Shown here piece after piece: positions 1 to 13,404 of a stretch of 64,000 bases of DNA. Each line of letters starts with the position of its first letter. Position 1 is the first letter of the stretch. A model generated the notes under the pieces. The model was not told the origin of the DNA. It searched no databases and saw nothing but the letters and a program-made list of their open reading frames with translations. Source of the stretch: Bisporella sp. PMI_857 (Eukaryota > Ascomycota > Leotiomycetes > Helotiales > Helotiaceae); NCBI GenBank assembly GCA_021307315.1, contig JAJSPD010000015.1:558001-622000 (forward strand). The letters run 5' to 3'. The position numbers were made by a program, and so were the translations under genes.

Positions 1-3000
1 GGGGAGATGCGAAGCTCAGGTTCTGTGCCGTTGCCGCCATATCGAATCGAATCGTCAGCCGTTTATGGGCTGAGGAATCCCAATTGGTTGGTACGTAAAG
101 ATGGGTGTAATCGTACGTTACAACCACGCAGTTTCTAGCAATTGCCACGCGCAAGAAGATAGGCTGGTCAACGTCTCTGTAGACCGACTCAATACAGAGC
201 GAGTGACTGTTGAGAAGGGGAAGGAAGAAAGAAATATTCACAGGTATCGGGATGAGGAAATTGAATGTATCTTCGCGCTAAGAGACCCTGGTCAAATTGG
301 CTAATCTTAATCTTGGCACCTGTACACACAACCGATTGGATCATTTTCAGCCATTCAACCATTATACACTGGTATACACCACAATTGACGACTCCGTTTA
401 CAGTACAATGTATACAAAGATACAATATACGCCGAAATATTCCTCCTGTTGACAGGTTCAAATCAATGCCACTCTTCCCAAGTACTCACCTTCGGATTTT
501 ATGCCTGTGCAGCATCCTCTCTCGCGATACCGGCTTTCATTTTGGATTCGAGTGCTGGGCAGGAATTTCTGAGCTGGATCACAAATTGCAATCATCCGTT
601 TGATCAGAAGGGGGTTTCTAAGCAATAGAATACAACCCTGCCTATTTCCTTCTCAGGGATCATTTTTCGACTGTCCACAAATCACGCATCGTTCCAATAA
701 GAAGTCAGGTGAATTTCAGGGGTAATCACCAATGGCAAAAACAGCGGGGTAGACTTGGCACGGGCATGGCCTGCGTATTCGTATCAGCAATCTCACGGTT
801 ACACAGAGGCAAGATGATACAAATATAAGCAAGGCTTTCCCCCAATCTGAGCATCTTACAATGGGACGTCATGTTATTATTTTTCTATGTGTATTCTCGC
901 TCTTTTCCATTATAAATTTATACCTATCCTTTGTTCCGAACACAGAGCACTTCAATACTCAAATCTATTAACTATTGGAGTTTTGTACTGGAATATGCTT
1001 ATGTTGTATCCGTACGGCCACTTGCTCACCCTTGATGTCTAATAAGTATTCAAGTTGGATATTTTTTGCGTTCCAAGCTTGTGGAAGCTCTCCAACTGCG
1101 CCTTAGGGTCCATGCCACATGTTACAAATTTGATCCATGAATCCCAACGACTTCCTGCCTCTTTTCATTTTTTCATTTATGATGAGGTATATTTGCAGAA
1201 ACTCATAATCGTTGTGTAGGATCGTGCATCGATCCAAGGGTTTGATGCAATTTGTATACAGGTCAGGATACTCAACCATGCCAGCTTATCTTCTACAACC
1301 AAACATGAAATCCTTTCATCTTGATCAGCATCCTAGGATATGAGCACTGAATATCTACGTGACAGATATATCTTAGACTACATTTACCTGATGGTTTTAT
1401 TTGCTGTCTCTATTCCTGGATCCTTCTTTGAGCTATCAGTATATCATATACCTTCACACATGAGACTATTGGTATAATCTGTATGTCCCATGGGATCTGC
1501 TATCATAAGACCATGGAGATTTGTTACATTTATATGGAATACAACCATTTCAGAGGATTAAAGCAAAACTTTCAGCCTCTGTCACATCTTTAAGTGTGAT
1601 GTTCAAACGCTAAGGTACTTTATCTACGTTGTGATTAAGTTTGATTTTATGCTGCAAATTTAGTTGTTGTCAATGCTATATAGGATTCAAAACACATGAT
1701 CATAGATATTCACCTACAACGCATCTCGCAACTCCATGGAAGAACCACACGGGTACTCTCAAATTTTGAAATAGCCCCTCAGCCTCGTCTTTAACATGCA
1801 TCAAAGCATAAAAGCAATACTCACCCTTCCTAATGGTACAAAGAATTTCACTAGCCATTATATCTTTCTTAAAACCAAGAGAACAAGCTTCAATATCTGA
1901 AAATTTCCTTCACTTAGATTTATTGACTCCATACTTGCACGTTCCAGAAGTTCACGCATAGCTAATATACATGAGATCGAAAAAGTTGGGTTTTTCCTCA
2001 AAATTTACAAGCAGTCAATGGCATCATCCACTGGGTAGAAACGCTAGTAATTCTGTTTAGAGTGCCTATTTTAGGTACCCTTAAGTTACACGCTGCGTTT
2101 GTAATAAAGGCGTGCAACGTTTCAGGGTAGCGATTTCTTTACTCAAGAATTGCGGAGTGCATTGGCAATGAAACTATGGACCGTATTTGTAATGCTTGTC
2201 CCTGCTGCCGTTTCTGCTTTCACTATGGCTAACATACCAAGTTGCCTTGAAATTCAAATTACAGTTTATTTTTCGTAAATGCACCTTGCTTGAAGTAGCT
2301 GAACTCCGAAAGTTGTAGATCAAAAACAAGATTAAAACTTAAATAGCATGAAGTATTGGCAAATGTCGTGACTTGTATAACAGCTACTATATTTTATTCA
2401 AAGACTACTTTCACTCCTATGCAGCTAAGACCAGCTAGTAGAACCCTGTGCTCGTTTTAGAACATATCCCAAAATTCTATACACTGCTGAGTCATATGTT
2501 CAGACTTAGTAGTTACTGCCACTGTCGCTCTCGATTTCGCTGTTGTCAGAAAAATGGAGGTACATGTGACACAATTTGAGATATTATAGAACGTCCGCCA
2601 GGATGAAATTTCTCGGAAAACGTGTGCGAATTGATATCTAGAGGAAAAAATTTAATCATATAAATAAAATAAGGAACCGGCAAAATATTCTTGAAGCCTT
2701 TCTCGATATGAGGTGTGACTGGAAGATCAAATTTTGAAAAGAGTTGGTGTTCTATAGCTTTTATTTCGTGATAATGTGTATTGTAAACACTAAATCAACG
2801 GCAAAGCAAAAACAAAGAAAAGTCACCTATATATACCATATCTTGGAAATATTGCTTCTATAATATTGCTTCCTAGATCTTACAAGAATGACTGAAGGAT
2901 GAATTGGTAAGCCCACAGATTTGCAGACACTTATGGTTTGGTATGAAATTTTGAGTGAAGTTGGGGAAGGAGAGAACTCAGTACCTTGTGCCAGTATATC

Positions 3001-3471
3001 AACGGATCTTTACAGGTTTAATTAAATTTAGAGGTGAGAATAAGAAATTGAATCACCTACTCCATTTATAGAATATGGTTTCTTCTTTAATTGAAGAGAG
3101 AATATCGTTATTATCAATATACCAACTGTCAGTTCAACGAGTGAACAGGTACGAATTTAACAGCTTTCCCATGGCAAACTAGAATTCCAATTTGGAACTT
3201 GAGAATGAAACACGCTATGTTAAAAAGGTATATGGCTTTGAGACTGTGTCCAACTTTGATCACTACCAGTCATGACATCTTATTCTCATAGGAACATACG
3301 CAGAGAGCTCCCACAAATTAGAGACCCTTACTATACTCAGAGGCAACATAAATATTCCGAGTTTGGAACTCATTAAACATGAAATTTCATTCAGAATTGA
3401 GGGGATTCACTTAAACTCCACCGACTATTTCTGTCTATCCTCATATACCTTGGCAGCTTTTTTTCCCTAGA
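1..3471. other. gene-poor AT-rich region
   Basis: I recognise no gene here. The first 600 bases have ordinary composition and a few short overlapping frames without recognisable motifs. From about 604 to 3471 the sequence is visibly AT-rich and every frame on both strands is broken before 60 codons. No terminal repeats, tandem arrays or RNA genes were recognised by eye. It may be a mutation-degraded repeat or an AT-rich intergenic block. Confidence 0.6.
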
Positions 3472-4073
3472 TTAAACACCCTCGACCTGACCTCCATTCT
3501 TCTCCCAGTCCAGCCAACTCCCACTATATTCACTAACCTTCTGCCACCCTGCCTGCCTCGCCAACTCCGCCGCGGCCTTACTCCTCACCCCCGCCCGGCA
3601 ATAAAATACAACCTCCGTCTCCTTCGTCGGCCTCTCGACCCCAAACCTATCTTCGAACTCCTCTTCGGTTATAAAAAACGCGTCTGGCTGCGTGGTGACG
3701 GGGATATTTATGGAGGAAGGAATGGTGCCGGTGCTTTTGAGTTCATGGGGCTCCCGCGTGTCGATCAAGACACGGTCTGGAGAGGGGAAGGAGATGAAGG
3801 ATTGTACCTGAGCGGGATATTAGCTAGTGGGAAAGGAGGCAGAACGAGGAGAGATACATCGGCGAATGTGTAAATCTTGCTGGGATTGGGGATTGGTGCG
3901 ACGGAGTACGTTCTGAAGTTTATGGGTGAGGTTCTGCCATTTCTGTTTGTAGCGGGGAAGACCGGTCGGGCGGGTTGTCCTGCTACAACTCTTGTGATCT
4001 GACGGGCCGAGCCATGGGCTAGAGACCTCGAAGCCCGTGAGAGAATCGAGAATGCGATTCCTGGGGTTGCCAT
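3472..4073 (-). CDS. mitochondrial single-domain rhodanese (sulfurtransferase)
   Basis: Two exons, 4073-3858 and 3807-3472, separated by a 50-nt intron (donor GTATCT, acceptor CAG); 183 aa. Residues 1 to about 65 are rich in Arg, Ser and Ala and nearly free of acids, as in a mitochondrial targeting peptide. The rest is one rhodanese domain: the DTREPHEL strand near residue 90 and the active-site loop CRAGVRS, with the sulfur-accepting cysteine at about residue 142, then a C-terminal Trp-rich GSWLDW end. Size and order match the yeast Rdl2/Aim42 type of mitochondrial thiosulfate sulfurtransferase, which moves sulfane sulfur from thiosulfate or persulfides to thiol acceptors. The start is the only ATG that gives a presequence in frame with the domain. 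The family is secure; the substrate is inferred. Confidence 0.85.
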
Positions 4074-4449
4074 GTTCTGTTGTGAGGTTTAATTCGGTCG
4101 GATAAGGAGTTCTCTGAGCTTCATGATATCGAGCTACCCTGGATTTCGGGACGGCTATTGGCATCCCGAGCAATTACCAGCAGCGATCTTTATCAATCCG
4201 TCATACAGCAGTCTTATTCGCCATTTAATGTAAGGGGTAAGATATACTCCTTAGCAACCTTTCTTTTCTAGGTATGTGGTTTCAATGCGCTACTATACTA
4301 GCTTTTATGTGTTCTGAACGAGTTAAGGTATTGGCATTTTTATGCTATTGTACATGAAGTCCATACAATGCCCCGGAACACCGATAATTTTGAATAGTTC
4401 ATACAATCTGAACCCAAAGTCATAAATCCCGAGCCTATCCTTTCCCAAA
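4074..4449. other. intergenic, rhodanese 5' flank and YIP1 3' flank
   Basis: About 375 bases between two minus-strand genes. It must contain the rhodanese promoter and the terminator of the upstream YIP1-domain gene. I see no further gene. Confidence 0.5.
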
Positions 4450-5446
4450 TTAGAACATGAACATCTTGACAGAACCTTCTTCGGGTGGTGCGTCTGTGAC
4501 TGGCTCGTCTGGCTTCTTGACAAGACTGTGGTGTGCGAAGAATAGCCATTTAATCGCAACCGCTAGACCCAAGTGAAGAGCAACCACAATTATGAGCAAT
4601 ATCTTGCTGGCCTGTTTATCGGTGGCGCTCAAGACTGGGTACAGATTCCTGAGCAGAAATGCTACACTCACACCAAATCCGATTCCGACAAATATCCAGT
4701 TTAATAACGTGAGCTGAGACCATGATATCAGTGCGACTGGAATCCAGATTAGGTTCGAGTAGCCATATAAAGCCCAGCACTCAAGGAGATTCGCGGATTC
4801 GCTGCCAAAGTACTTCAATGCGAGGAAGAGTATAACGGGGATTACCAGAGTGTAGCCGTAGATCAGACCGGCAGCACCTGTTCCAGCATGTCAGCATAAG
4901 CTTTAACCTTGAAACGTGAGATATATACCACTCAGCAACGTAAAGTCATATGCAAATCGCATGCCATGTTCACTCGCCAGGTACTGACTGATCGTTCCTC
5001 CCAAAAACAATATGAACACCACCGTCGTCGCGATCCAGAACGGACCATAAAGATCTGGGTTCCCTTCTAGCACATCAAGGAAGTTTGCTCGGGGAAATAC
5101 GGTAGCCCAGCATCGTGAGAGCACAGCATTGGTATCGACGTCGAAGAACTGCGCGTAGAAAGATAGTGTCCACAAGAGCCGTTTGCCGGAACCGCTGTTA
5201 GCAGTGGCTGGCGCAGGGAGCCCTGAGGAGCCACCTGGGATCTTGCGGGTGTTGGGTGTGCCTTCAGTCTGGAAGTTCGAAGAATGGAATTCGAGGTCTT
5301 CTTGGAGGTCGGTGTGTCCAAGGTCGCCCTAATGTATAATGTTAGGTCCAAGGTAGGGAGATGGGCGCTGTGAGCTGTGGATTGTGGCTGATTGCACTTG
5401 CCTCCTCATCCACGTCTACTACCACGTCATAGCCTGCTCCAGACAT
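4450..5446 (-). CDS. YIP1-domain membrane protein (YIPF1/2-like)
   Basis: Three exons, 5446-5402, 5328-4929 and 4877-4450; 290 aa. The first intron starts with GC rather than GT (GAG|GCAAGT), which is the only donor that keeps the frame. The second is GT-AG. The N-terminal 65 residues are acidic and Ser/Gly-rich (cytosolic). A conserved block with SFYAQFFDVDT follows, then five hydrophobic segments including TLVIPVILFLALKYF and LLNWIFVGIGFGVSV, and a short tail ending in Phe. This is the layout of Yip1-family proteins of Golgi and ER membranes, which bind Rab GTPases during vesicle transport. The DVDT motif points to the YIPF1/YIPF2 branch. The exact yeast counterpart is uncertain. Confidence 0.85.
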
Positions 5447-6117
5447 TTTGATGTGTTATATGGAGTTTTGTTGTTGTATGCTATGGTTGCTTGCCTGTTC
5501 GTTGATAGTGAGCACTGGACAGCTTGCGAATGAGTGATGCTAAAAGACCCTTGTCACGGATCATTCCGTACCCCTGCAGAACAGCCTCAAGCTTTAATTA
5601 CAACATACAACTAACCTAGGACCGCTGTATGAGTTCTACGCTAAATGAAAAGTCTAAGTTCAGATTTATTCTCATTTATACTATCATTTGATATTAAAGG
5701 GAGAGGGGGAGCTGTGCAGCTAAAAATCACACTTTAACGTTACAAGAAAATTTAGGCTTGAGTTGCCCTGCCTTGATAACGAAGTCAACTTAGGAGATGA
5801 GGCTTTAAGGAAAACTATAGGGAAACCTACCATAGCATGGACTTTGGAGGTGATGACTATTACTCTGCTAGTTTGAGTCATTTGTAGGTACGCCGACCGG
5901 AGACGTCAATCTGCCAGAAGTTCTAACCAAATCACATACTACACGCATCAAACTTATTACGCCCAAATCTACCTCACGCAAGAGAATGTGCTTTGCTAGA
6001 CCAGTTTTCCATTGCCTGTTATGCTATCATATAAGTAAAGCAAGTCCATGCATTAGAGACCATCCACTTTGCCTCCTTCGAAAGAAAGTCGACCCAAACG
6101 CCAGAACAGAGAACCGT
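5447..6117. other. intergenic
   Basis: About 670 bases between the YIP1-domain gene start and the 3' end of the ubiquitin-eL40 gene. It is moderately AT-rich with no frame resembling a gene. It should hold the YIP1 promoter and the ubiquitin gene terminator. Confidence 0.5.
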
Positions 6118-6842
<725 letters not shown>

Positions 6843-7262
6843 GGTTGCGGGTTGTCGTCGTCGTTGTTCTTGTCAGAATGAGAAAATTACAGAGTGGTGC
6901 GCTCGCATCACCTTCGGCTCGCTTAGCGGGGCTCAAGGTGGGCTCTGTTCTATTTGGTCACGTGCACATCAAGTAAAAGTTCTCTGCCCTGCCCGCTCAA
7001 AAGACATTAGACTTTACACAGTTATGCTTATATTCAGTGGTTGTATAAGTCAGAGGCCAAATACCATCTCTCATTATCTCTACCATAATATTGATGAAAG
7101 TGTTAGTTGCTATCAATCTTTAAGGCCCTTAATGTACTTAACAGAAACCCATAGTCTTGAGGTGGCTTCTTAATCTCCAGACTAATAAAAGGGGGTTGAT
7201 TATTTCGTAATTGAAAACAATTTAGGTATTACCGATCATTTCTATTCCAACTAATAGCTACT
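6843..7262. other. ubiquitin-eL40 promoter and RRN7 3' flank
   Basis: About 420 bases. The part next to 6842 is the presumed 5' leader of the ubiquitin-eL40 transcript, CA- and AAC-rich on the minus strand. The remainder is AT-rich and includes the RRN7 3' end. No other gene is seen. Confidence 0.5.
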
Positions 7263-9269
7263 TCATAAAGTGTCTAAAGAATCACTTTCCTCTGCTAAAT
7301 GCCTCCTCCTCTTGGCTAACCGCCAATTTTCTAGATTAACTTCTGTCTGGAAAACACCACGCACAAGTGCTTCCAAGTTGATTCCGATAATCCTACTTGC
7401 TTTCTCATAAAATGCCCTAGCATGCTCTGAGAGTTCTTCCGCAATGCGGTACCTGTGTTAATATTCTATGAGCATATACTTATAAACATGGGATGCCATT
7501 ATCATAGAATGTACCTTTTATATAGCTCACCAGGTCGGGTTACACTATCATTGTTCACGACATCTGTAGAGATAGACTTCTGAACGATGCGGCTGTTCTG
7601 GACACTTCTCAGTCGTTCACGCTTCAGTTCATCATCTGATTCAATTGGTGGTCTTGGGGGTAAATCTTCAAGAGGAAAGGCATTCAGGATCTTTTCTGGC
7701 ACTGCATATCATCAACTTAATTACCTAGCCAAGAAATAAAGGATCTTACTCTTAGCGGGTCTGTCATCAAGGAAAGTATGCTGGAAAAAATCCATGTAAT
7801 CATCCATAGCTTCCTTGCTCATATTAAGGATATTCATATCTGTAACATGAATCTCCTCTCCCCTTCTCAGACCCTTGACTGGCTTTTCCGCCATCACTTC
7901 ATTCCATTTGTGCCAGTCGATTATAGCAACTGTTGGATCGGAATCATTTTCGGGGTGACGTTCAACATCGTCAAATGGATGGCTTAACTTCGTTGCAACG
8001 ACTACTAGACACATGAGCTGAACCTCAGGATAAGCAAGGACTCCATAATTCCTCTTATGCAAAATTGGGTATGAAAAGTCAATCTTTAGAGTTTCTGCTA
8101 GCCGTTGAACAGCTGGATATATTTCAACTAATTCAAATTAGCTGGATCAATTTTTTTATTGTGATGCTCACTCGGTAAGCACAAGTTTTGTATATGTTTC
8201 TCTATCAGTAACGGAGCGTTCAGAGGGGGAAAGATCAAATTGACGTGGATGTTGTAGAATTCAATCAGCTCTAAGACCGAACCATAGATTGCAGAACCTC
8301 TTAATGGGGTGTGGATCTCAAGGGCGGCATGATAATGGGCTGGAAGGCGCCGTCTCATCTCCAACGGTATCTCTTTGATCTTATTAATGTTAGCCTATGA
8401 AACTGCAAGTAGAGGCTACCCCTGACTTACAGCCCGGGTGTAAATTATCTCGTCTCGTGCTGCCCATCTATAGATTTCTCCAAGACTCGTAGGTAATCGA
8501 AGAAGCAATGTTCCTAGGTAACACGTCCCTAACGTCTCGATCAACTTAGGAAGCCTCTCTCGTCCCTTACCACTAGTCCTCCTGCTCCATCGCGAGGACG
8601 TGAAGCTGGCAGCACCATCTGAATTCTCACCTTCACTTGTAGAACTAAAGCCGATCGTCCCGGTTCTCGACGTGTACCCTTCTTCATCTTTCTCTCCATA
8701 CGAGATCCTTGCTCTCAGACTCCAGAGGTCTCGGACCACAGTCTCGAGCTCTGATGGAAAGCCTTTCATCTTGACCAACCAATGACATTGCCTCCATAGA
8801 ATCATCTGGTAGCATTCTAGGTACAAGTTGGTGGCTTCCTTGCCACTGTATACGACTTGTATCTTCTCTCTCACCTCGCGCTTCTTGCGTGTCGTTCTAC
8901 CATGGCCTTGGCTGTTCCAGTCATCGTCATCCGCGGCCGTTTGAGTGAAGCCCTAGAGGTACTGTCAGATGGGAGGCACAAAGATGGGATTCCTGCGCTT
9001 CGATTTAAAATAACAATCAGTTTTAACCCGGAGCTGGTTCCGTGGAGCTATTTGGGACTCTGCAGCAAGAAGAAGCTACAGGGAGATATTTCTGGCAAAC
9101 GAATTGGCTTGTACGCAAAGTAGGCGAAAGGCCGACTTACGAATTGCTCGTGACCTTTTTGACAGTATTTCCTCCCATTCACATCGATGTACCATCTCTT
9201 GGCCTTACACCCTTCCTCTGTACAGCCATCGCCGCGAGAAAATTTGTGGTAATCAAGCTTTGAATCCAT
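7263..9269 (-). CDS. RRN7: RNA polymerase I initiation factor Rrn7 (TFIIB-like)
   Basis: Six exons: 9269-9141, 8952-8431, 8379-8172, 8127-7750, 7701-7515 and 7452-7263; 537 aa, with exon phases that sum exactly. The N-terminus is a zinc ribbon with C16-x4-C21-x14-C36-x3-H40. It is followed by an acidic linker, the basic RTTRKKRE stretch, and the conserved cyclin-fold entry with GKEATNLYLECYQ and ILWRQCHWLV, the signature of fungal Rrn7. Rrn7 is the TFIIB-related subunit of yeast core factor and recruits Pol I to rDNA promoters in the nucleolus. The upstream methionine-like start seen in longer frames is a GTG, so ATG at 9269 is preferred. The first intron is the longest (188 nt); the rest are 44-62 nt. 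A Ser/Gly-rich insertion sits near residues 100-160. Confidence 0.9.
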
Positions 9270-9846
9270 TGTGCATGGAAAACAATTTGTGGTCACGTTC
9301 CATGTTGCCACCTGAAGTTAACGTTTTGACTTTCGGGACGGCCCTTTGATATTTTCTTTCCAACACACCTAATGTTTTCAAGGGAGTCAATTTAATTACG
9401 AGTACTTATTTCGTTCATGAAACGGAACCAACTTATTCAAAATATTCCATACGGATTTTCGCGTTTTGTAGTATCAATTATTTACATTGTTATCATTACG
9501 TTTAGCAGTGTCACAAAATAATAAAATAAAATGAGTCGGGTAAAGGCATCGATTTCTACGGGATATGTGTCGCCACATCCTAAAGGCGCTCACTTTTTGA
9601 CTACGCCGGCCATTTGTGATCTTGTAGCATCGAGGATAACAAAAGAGATGATGTTCGCAAAGCCCAGGAAACGTAACCAGTAAATTCAATGTCCAGATAG
9701 AATCCTCCTACGAACGACCTATGCAGCATGTATCCTCGATAACCTAGAACCTATAATGTCGATATCCTCGAGAATAGGCGGTGATAGATGAAAAATGCAA
9801 CGCAATCAGAAAGGTCGGCATCGTAGCAATATTGCCTTTGAGGCGT
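9270..9846. other. intergenic
   Basis: About 580 bases between the RRN7 start and the eIF5A stop, AT-rich in the middle (about 9360-9540). No gene recognised. It contains the RRN7 promoter and eIF5A terminator. Confidence 0.5.
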
Positions 9847-10573
9847 TTAGGCACCCTTGGGAGCCTCCTTAGCTTCAATGCAAGCTTGCTCACCCATAGC
9901 AGTAAGAACAATAACGTCTAAAGAAAGGTCAGCTATCGGCCTCATGCAACCGAAACGTTAGAGTAGTGGCTTACTAGTATCTTTCTCCTCCTCAGTGAAG
10001 AGCTTGTTAATCTTGTCACCAATCTCCCCATCCGGAACTTTAACATCATCCTTGGTCTCACCGTCTTCAGCCATCAATGAAAGGTAGCCATCGTCGGAAA
10101 CGTCAAGCTAGTAGTATGTGAGAATAGGTGGCAACGACATACATCGCAGGTTAGACTCACCAATTGGTATTCCTTACGGCTAACGTTCGGGACATCCATG
10201 TTGTGGGTGGATGGGCAAAGTTCTTCAAGCTTCTTGCCGGTGAAAATGTCGATGGCAACCAAGTGAACCTTTGCGTGGCCGTGCTTGCCAGTCTTGGAAG
10301 TAGACATATCGACGATCTTGCAGGGACGGTTCTTAATGCAGACGAAGCCGTTCTTCCTCAAGGCAGAGCACTGCATGGGGTAAGTGGCAGAGGCGCCGGC
10401 ATCGGCGGACTCGAAGGTATGTTCATGCTATCGTAGGCAATCAAATCAGCTTCCATACTTCTAAAGTTGTTGCGATGGATTGAAGGCTTGAAGGCATGCG
10501 CCCAACTGGTGGTGGGGTTGCGTGCGGGGCGGAAGTGTTCAAAATTTCTTACCTGGGCATCGTTATCCGCCAT
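9847..10573 (-). CDS. eIF5A: translation factor eIF5A
   Basis: Four exons: 10573-10553, 10427-10161, 10107-9975 and 9917-9847; 163 aa. Exon 1 encodes only MADNDAQ. The loop [12 protein letters not shown] is complete, and the lysine at position 55 is the one converted to hypusine in all eukaryotes. The SH3-like N-domain (residues about 20-88) and the OB-fold C-domain (about 89-158) are full length. eIF5A relieves ribosome stalling, for example at polyproline stretches, and aids termination. The start is set by the MADND-type N-terminus common in fungi. Introns are 125, 53 and 57 nt, all GT-AG. It shares a divergent promoter region with VPS52. Confidence 0.95.
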
Positions 10574-11060
10574 CTTGCTGTTGTTGGGGGTAAAAATGTG
10601 GTGATGAGGGGATCTGCACTTTTGATGAAGTTTGGGGAGTCCAAGAGGATGGGTATTGGGGTCGAGGCAAGACAGAGAAGGAATTCTGAAATCGGGCTCG
10701 AGAGAAGTCAATCCAGAAGTGTGGTTTTATTAGCGACTAACAGCAGGCTAAAAGTGGTGGGGCGGGGTGCCCCCCATGGCGAATCAGCGCCGGTGAATAC
10801 CAATGTAGGTAGTGTACCTATTGCATATGAAAACATCCTTAGTACGGGTAGGGCACCTTGTAAACCTCACCACGTTGAGCCTACTCTACCTATGGTATAT
10901 TTGGTACTGGACTTGACGGTTTCATAATTGGTAACTCTACCTACGCCGTCTACCTCGTGACGGCTCAGATACAGTGTTGGCGCTTTGCTTGTGGCCATGA
11001 TTATACGGTTACACCTCAAGCTCAAATAAGTGGTCCAACAAAGTGGAAGGTCAGGAGGAT
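10574..11060. promoter_or_regulatory. shared divergent promoter, eIF5A / VPS52
   Basis: About 490 bases separate the start codons of two divergently transcribed housekeeping genes. No clear TATA element is seen on either side. It contains G/C-rich stretches near 10750-10790. Assignment is by position only. Confidence 0.45.
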
Positions 11061-13160
11061 ATGTGGCTCGACCGATTATCGCAGTCGACGCAGTCTGGAA
11101 CTCCACCTCCGCTATCGAATAGATCCTACTCCCCGGCGCCGAGACGGCAGACCAGTCTCGGACCTACAGCAGGTCAAAATGCTCAACGACCGTTTAACCT
11201 GCGGTCATCCTCTCTTCTTTCGGTAGCCTCGAATGATTCCTCGACTTCTTTATTAGCTTCCTCGAAAAAAACAAATGGCTCCGGGCTCAAGCAGTCTGCC
11301 ACAAGTCCAGATGCCCCAAATCCGTTAGAGGTTCTGGAGAAGGTGATCGGATTAGAAAGTAAGGGATTATACAAAGCATCAAAGTCTAAAGCCAATGGAA
11401 TCCAAGACGTGATTGAAGAAAGTGATTTTGGGCTGGACTTTGAAGGATTGGGATTACAAGAACTGGTTTTGAGCGAAACACCTGTAGAAGTGTCTGTACA
11501 TAGAACGCAAACAGTTGCAGATTGTATGTCTATCCGGCTCCGAACCACTTTTATTATGCTGATCATGTATTTAGATGACCGTGAGAAAGAAAAGTTCGAA
11601 GATTTACACCGATCAATACGCGCTTGTGATGATGTTCTAAATTCTGTCGAGATTAACCTGACGAGTTTTCAGAATGATCTTGCCCTAGTTTCCGCTGAAA
11701 TAGAGACGTTACAAGCCCGCTCAACAGCATTGAATGTAAGGTTAGAAAATCGAAAAATGGTAGAGAATGGACTAGGGCCTATAGTTGAGGAGATCAGCAT
11801 AGCACCAGCAGTGGTTAGGAAGATAGTAGAAGGCGTTATAGATGAGGCGTGGGTGAAGGCATTGGCCGAAGTCGAGAAGCGATCCAAGGCAATCGATGCC
11901 AAGTCCAATGAACTTCGGAATATTAAGGGGTTCAAAGACTTAAAGCCTTTGCTAGAGAACTTGATCAACAAGGTGAGGCAAGAAGTTCAGCTCAGCGATA
12001 GAGTTACTCACACAGTCTGTTAGGCACTCGAAAGAATCCGGGACTTTCTTGTAGCTCAGATTAAGGCTCTGCGCTCGCCCAACATAAATGCCCAAATAAT
12101 ACAACAGCAACATTTTATCAGATACAAAGACTTGTATGCTTTCCTTCATCGACATCACACGAAGCTAGCGGAGGAAATCGGGCAGGCCTATATAAATACC
12201 ATGAGATGGTATTTCCTGAACCAATTCACCCGTTACCAAAAAGCCCTAGAAAAGGTTAAACTCCATGTTATCGACAGGCACGACGTTTTAGGCAACGATG
12301 ACGGGACCAGAAGGAACAACATTCTGACATCCTCCAAACCTACCGGCCCACCACACGATGCCTTTAATCTCGGCAGACGTATCGACCTCCTCAAAACCTC
12401 AAGCCAAACCGCACTCTCCTCCTTCCTTGCTGAAGAAGACAAATCAACCCACTACCTCGAGTTCCCCTTCCGAAACTTCAACCTCGCACTGGTCGACAAC
12501 GCCTCCGCCGAGTACTCATTTCTTACCTCCTTCTTCTCGCCTGCCCTCTCTTACGCTACTATTTCCAGACACTTCAACTACATCTTCGAGCCCACATTTA
12601 CGCTTGGCCAAACCCTCACCAAGTCCCTCATTAATGAGACCGTCGATGGTCTCGGTCTCCTACTCTGCGTACGCATAACACAGCATTTCGCATTCGAGCT
12701 CCAGCGCCGTAAGATCCCAGCCGTCGACGGATACATCAATGGCACGTCCATGCTACTTTGGCCACGTTTCCAAGCCATTATGGATTTGCACTGCGAGTCC
12801 ATCCGTCTCGCCGCCTCCTCTCTTTCTACACGAAAACCCTCCGCAGCCGAATCCGCAAAACAATCTGCAGCACCGCACTTCCTCACGCAGCGCTTTGGGC
12901 AATTTATTTCCGGCATTCTTGCATTGAGCACCGAAGCCGGAGATGATGAACCTGTAGGAAGCAGTTTGGGGAGATTGAGGAACGAGATGGAGGCGTTTTT
13001 GATGAAGATGGGGAAGGGAATAGGCGATGCAAGGAAGAGGGAGAGGTTTCTGTATAATAATTATAGTTTGATACTTACGATTGTAGGGGATGTAGAGGGG
13101 AAGCTGGCAGGGGAGCAGAGGGAGCATTTTGAGGGATTGAAAAAGGTGTTTGGAGAATAG
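11061..13160 (+). CDS. VPS52: GARP complex subunit Vps52
   Basis: Three exons: 11061-11523, 11575-11972 and 12024-13160, with two 51-nt introns; 665 aa. The N-terminal 130 residues are Ser/Pro-rich and disordered, beginning MWLDRLSQS. Next come coiled coils around EKFEDLHRSIRACD and SAEIETLQARSTALN, then the conserved Vps52/Sac2 core with RIRDFLVAQIKALRSPNIN and IGQAYINTMRWYFLNQFTRY. Vps52 is a core subunit of the GARP tether (with Vps51, 53 and 54), which captures endosome-derived vesicles at the trans-Golgi; it is also part of EARP in animals. The ATG at 11061 is the first in frame after an upstream GTG and gives the N-terminus usual for filamentous fungi. It converges with the Gyp8-type gene, about 245 bases apart. 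Confidence 0.92.
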
Positions 13161-13404
13161 ATTATTTGTGGGTGTAGGAGTGGAGTCCGTGTTATATATC
13201 TATAGTAAAGCTTATACGAAGTTCCCATTTTCTTTTTTAAGTAGATTTACTAATGATTTGTTAAAATGCCCAAACTCTCGGCGCATTGTCTCATCATAGA
13301 AAGAATTTGAACAGAGCCTCAAGCTTGATGCGAGGAGGTTCCATTCCATCGAGTATTGATACCTACAATTCTAAAACTAGCGCCATACTTTTTGGTGTCT
13401 ACAT

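Noticed and set aside
265..603. 112-codon plus-strand frame near the left end
   Set aside because: No ATG-supported start context or family motif, and an overlapping opposite-strand frame of similar length. Looks like chance.
3820..4173. Alternative minus-strand frame of 117 codons over the rhodanese first exon
   Set aside because: It is a shifted frame of the targeting-peptide exon and would not join to the rhodanese domain.
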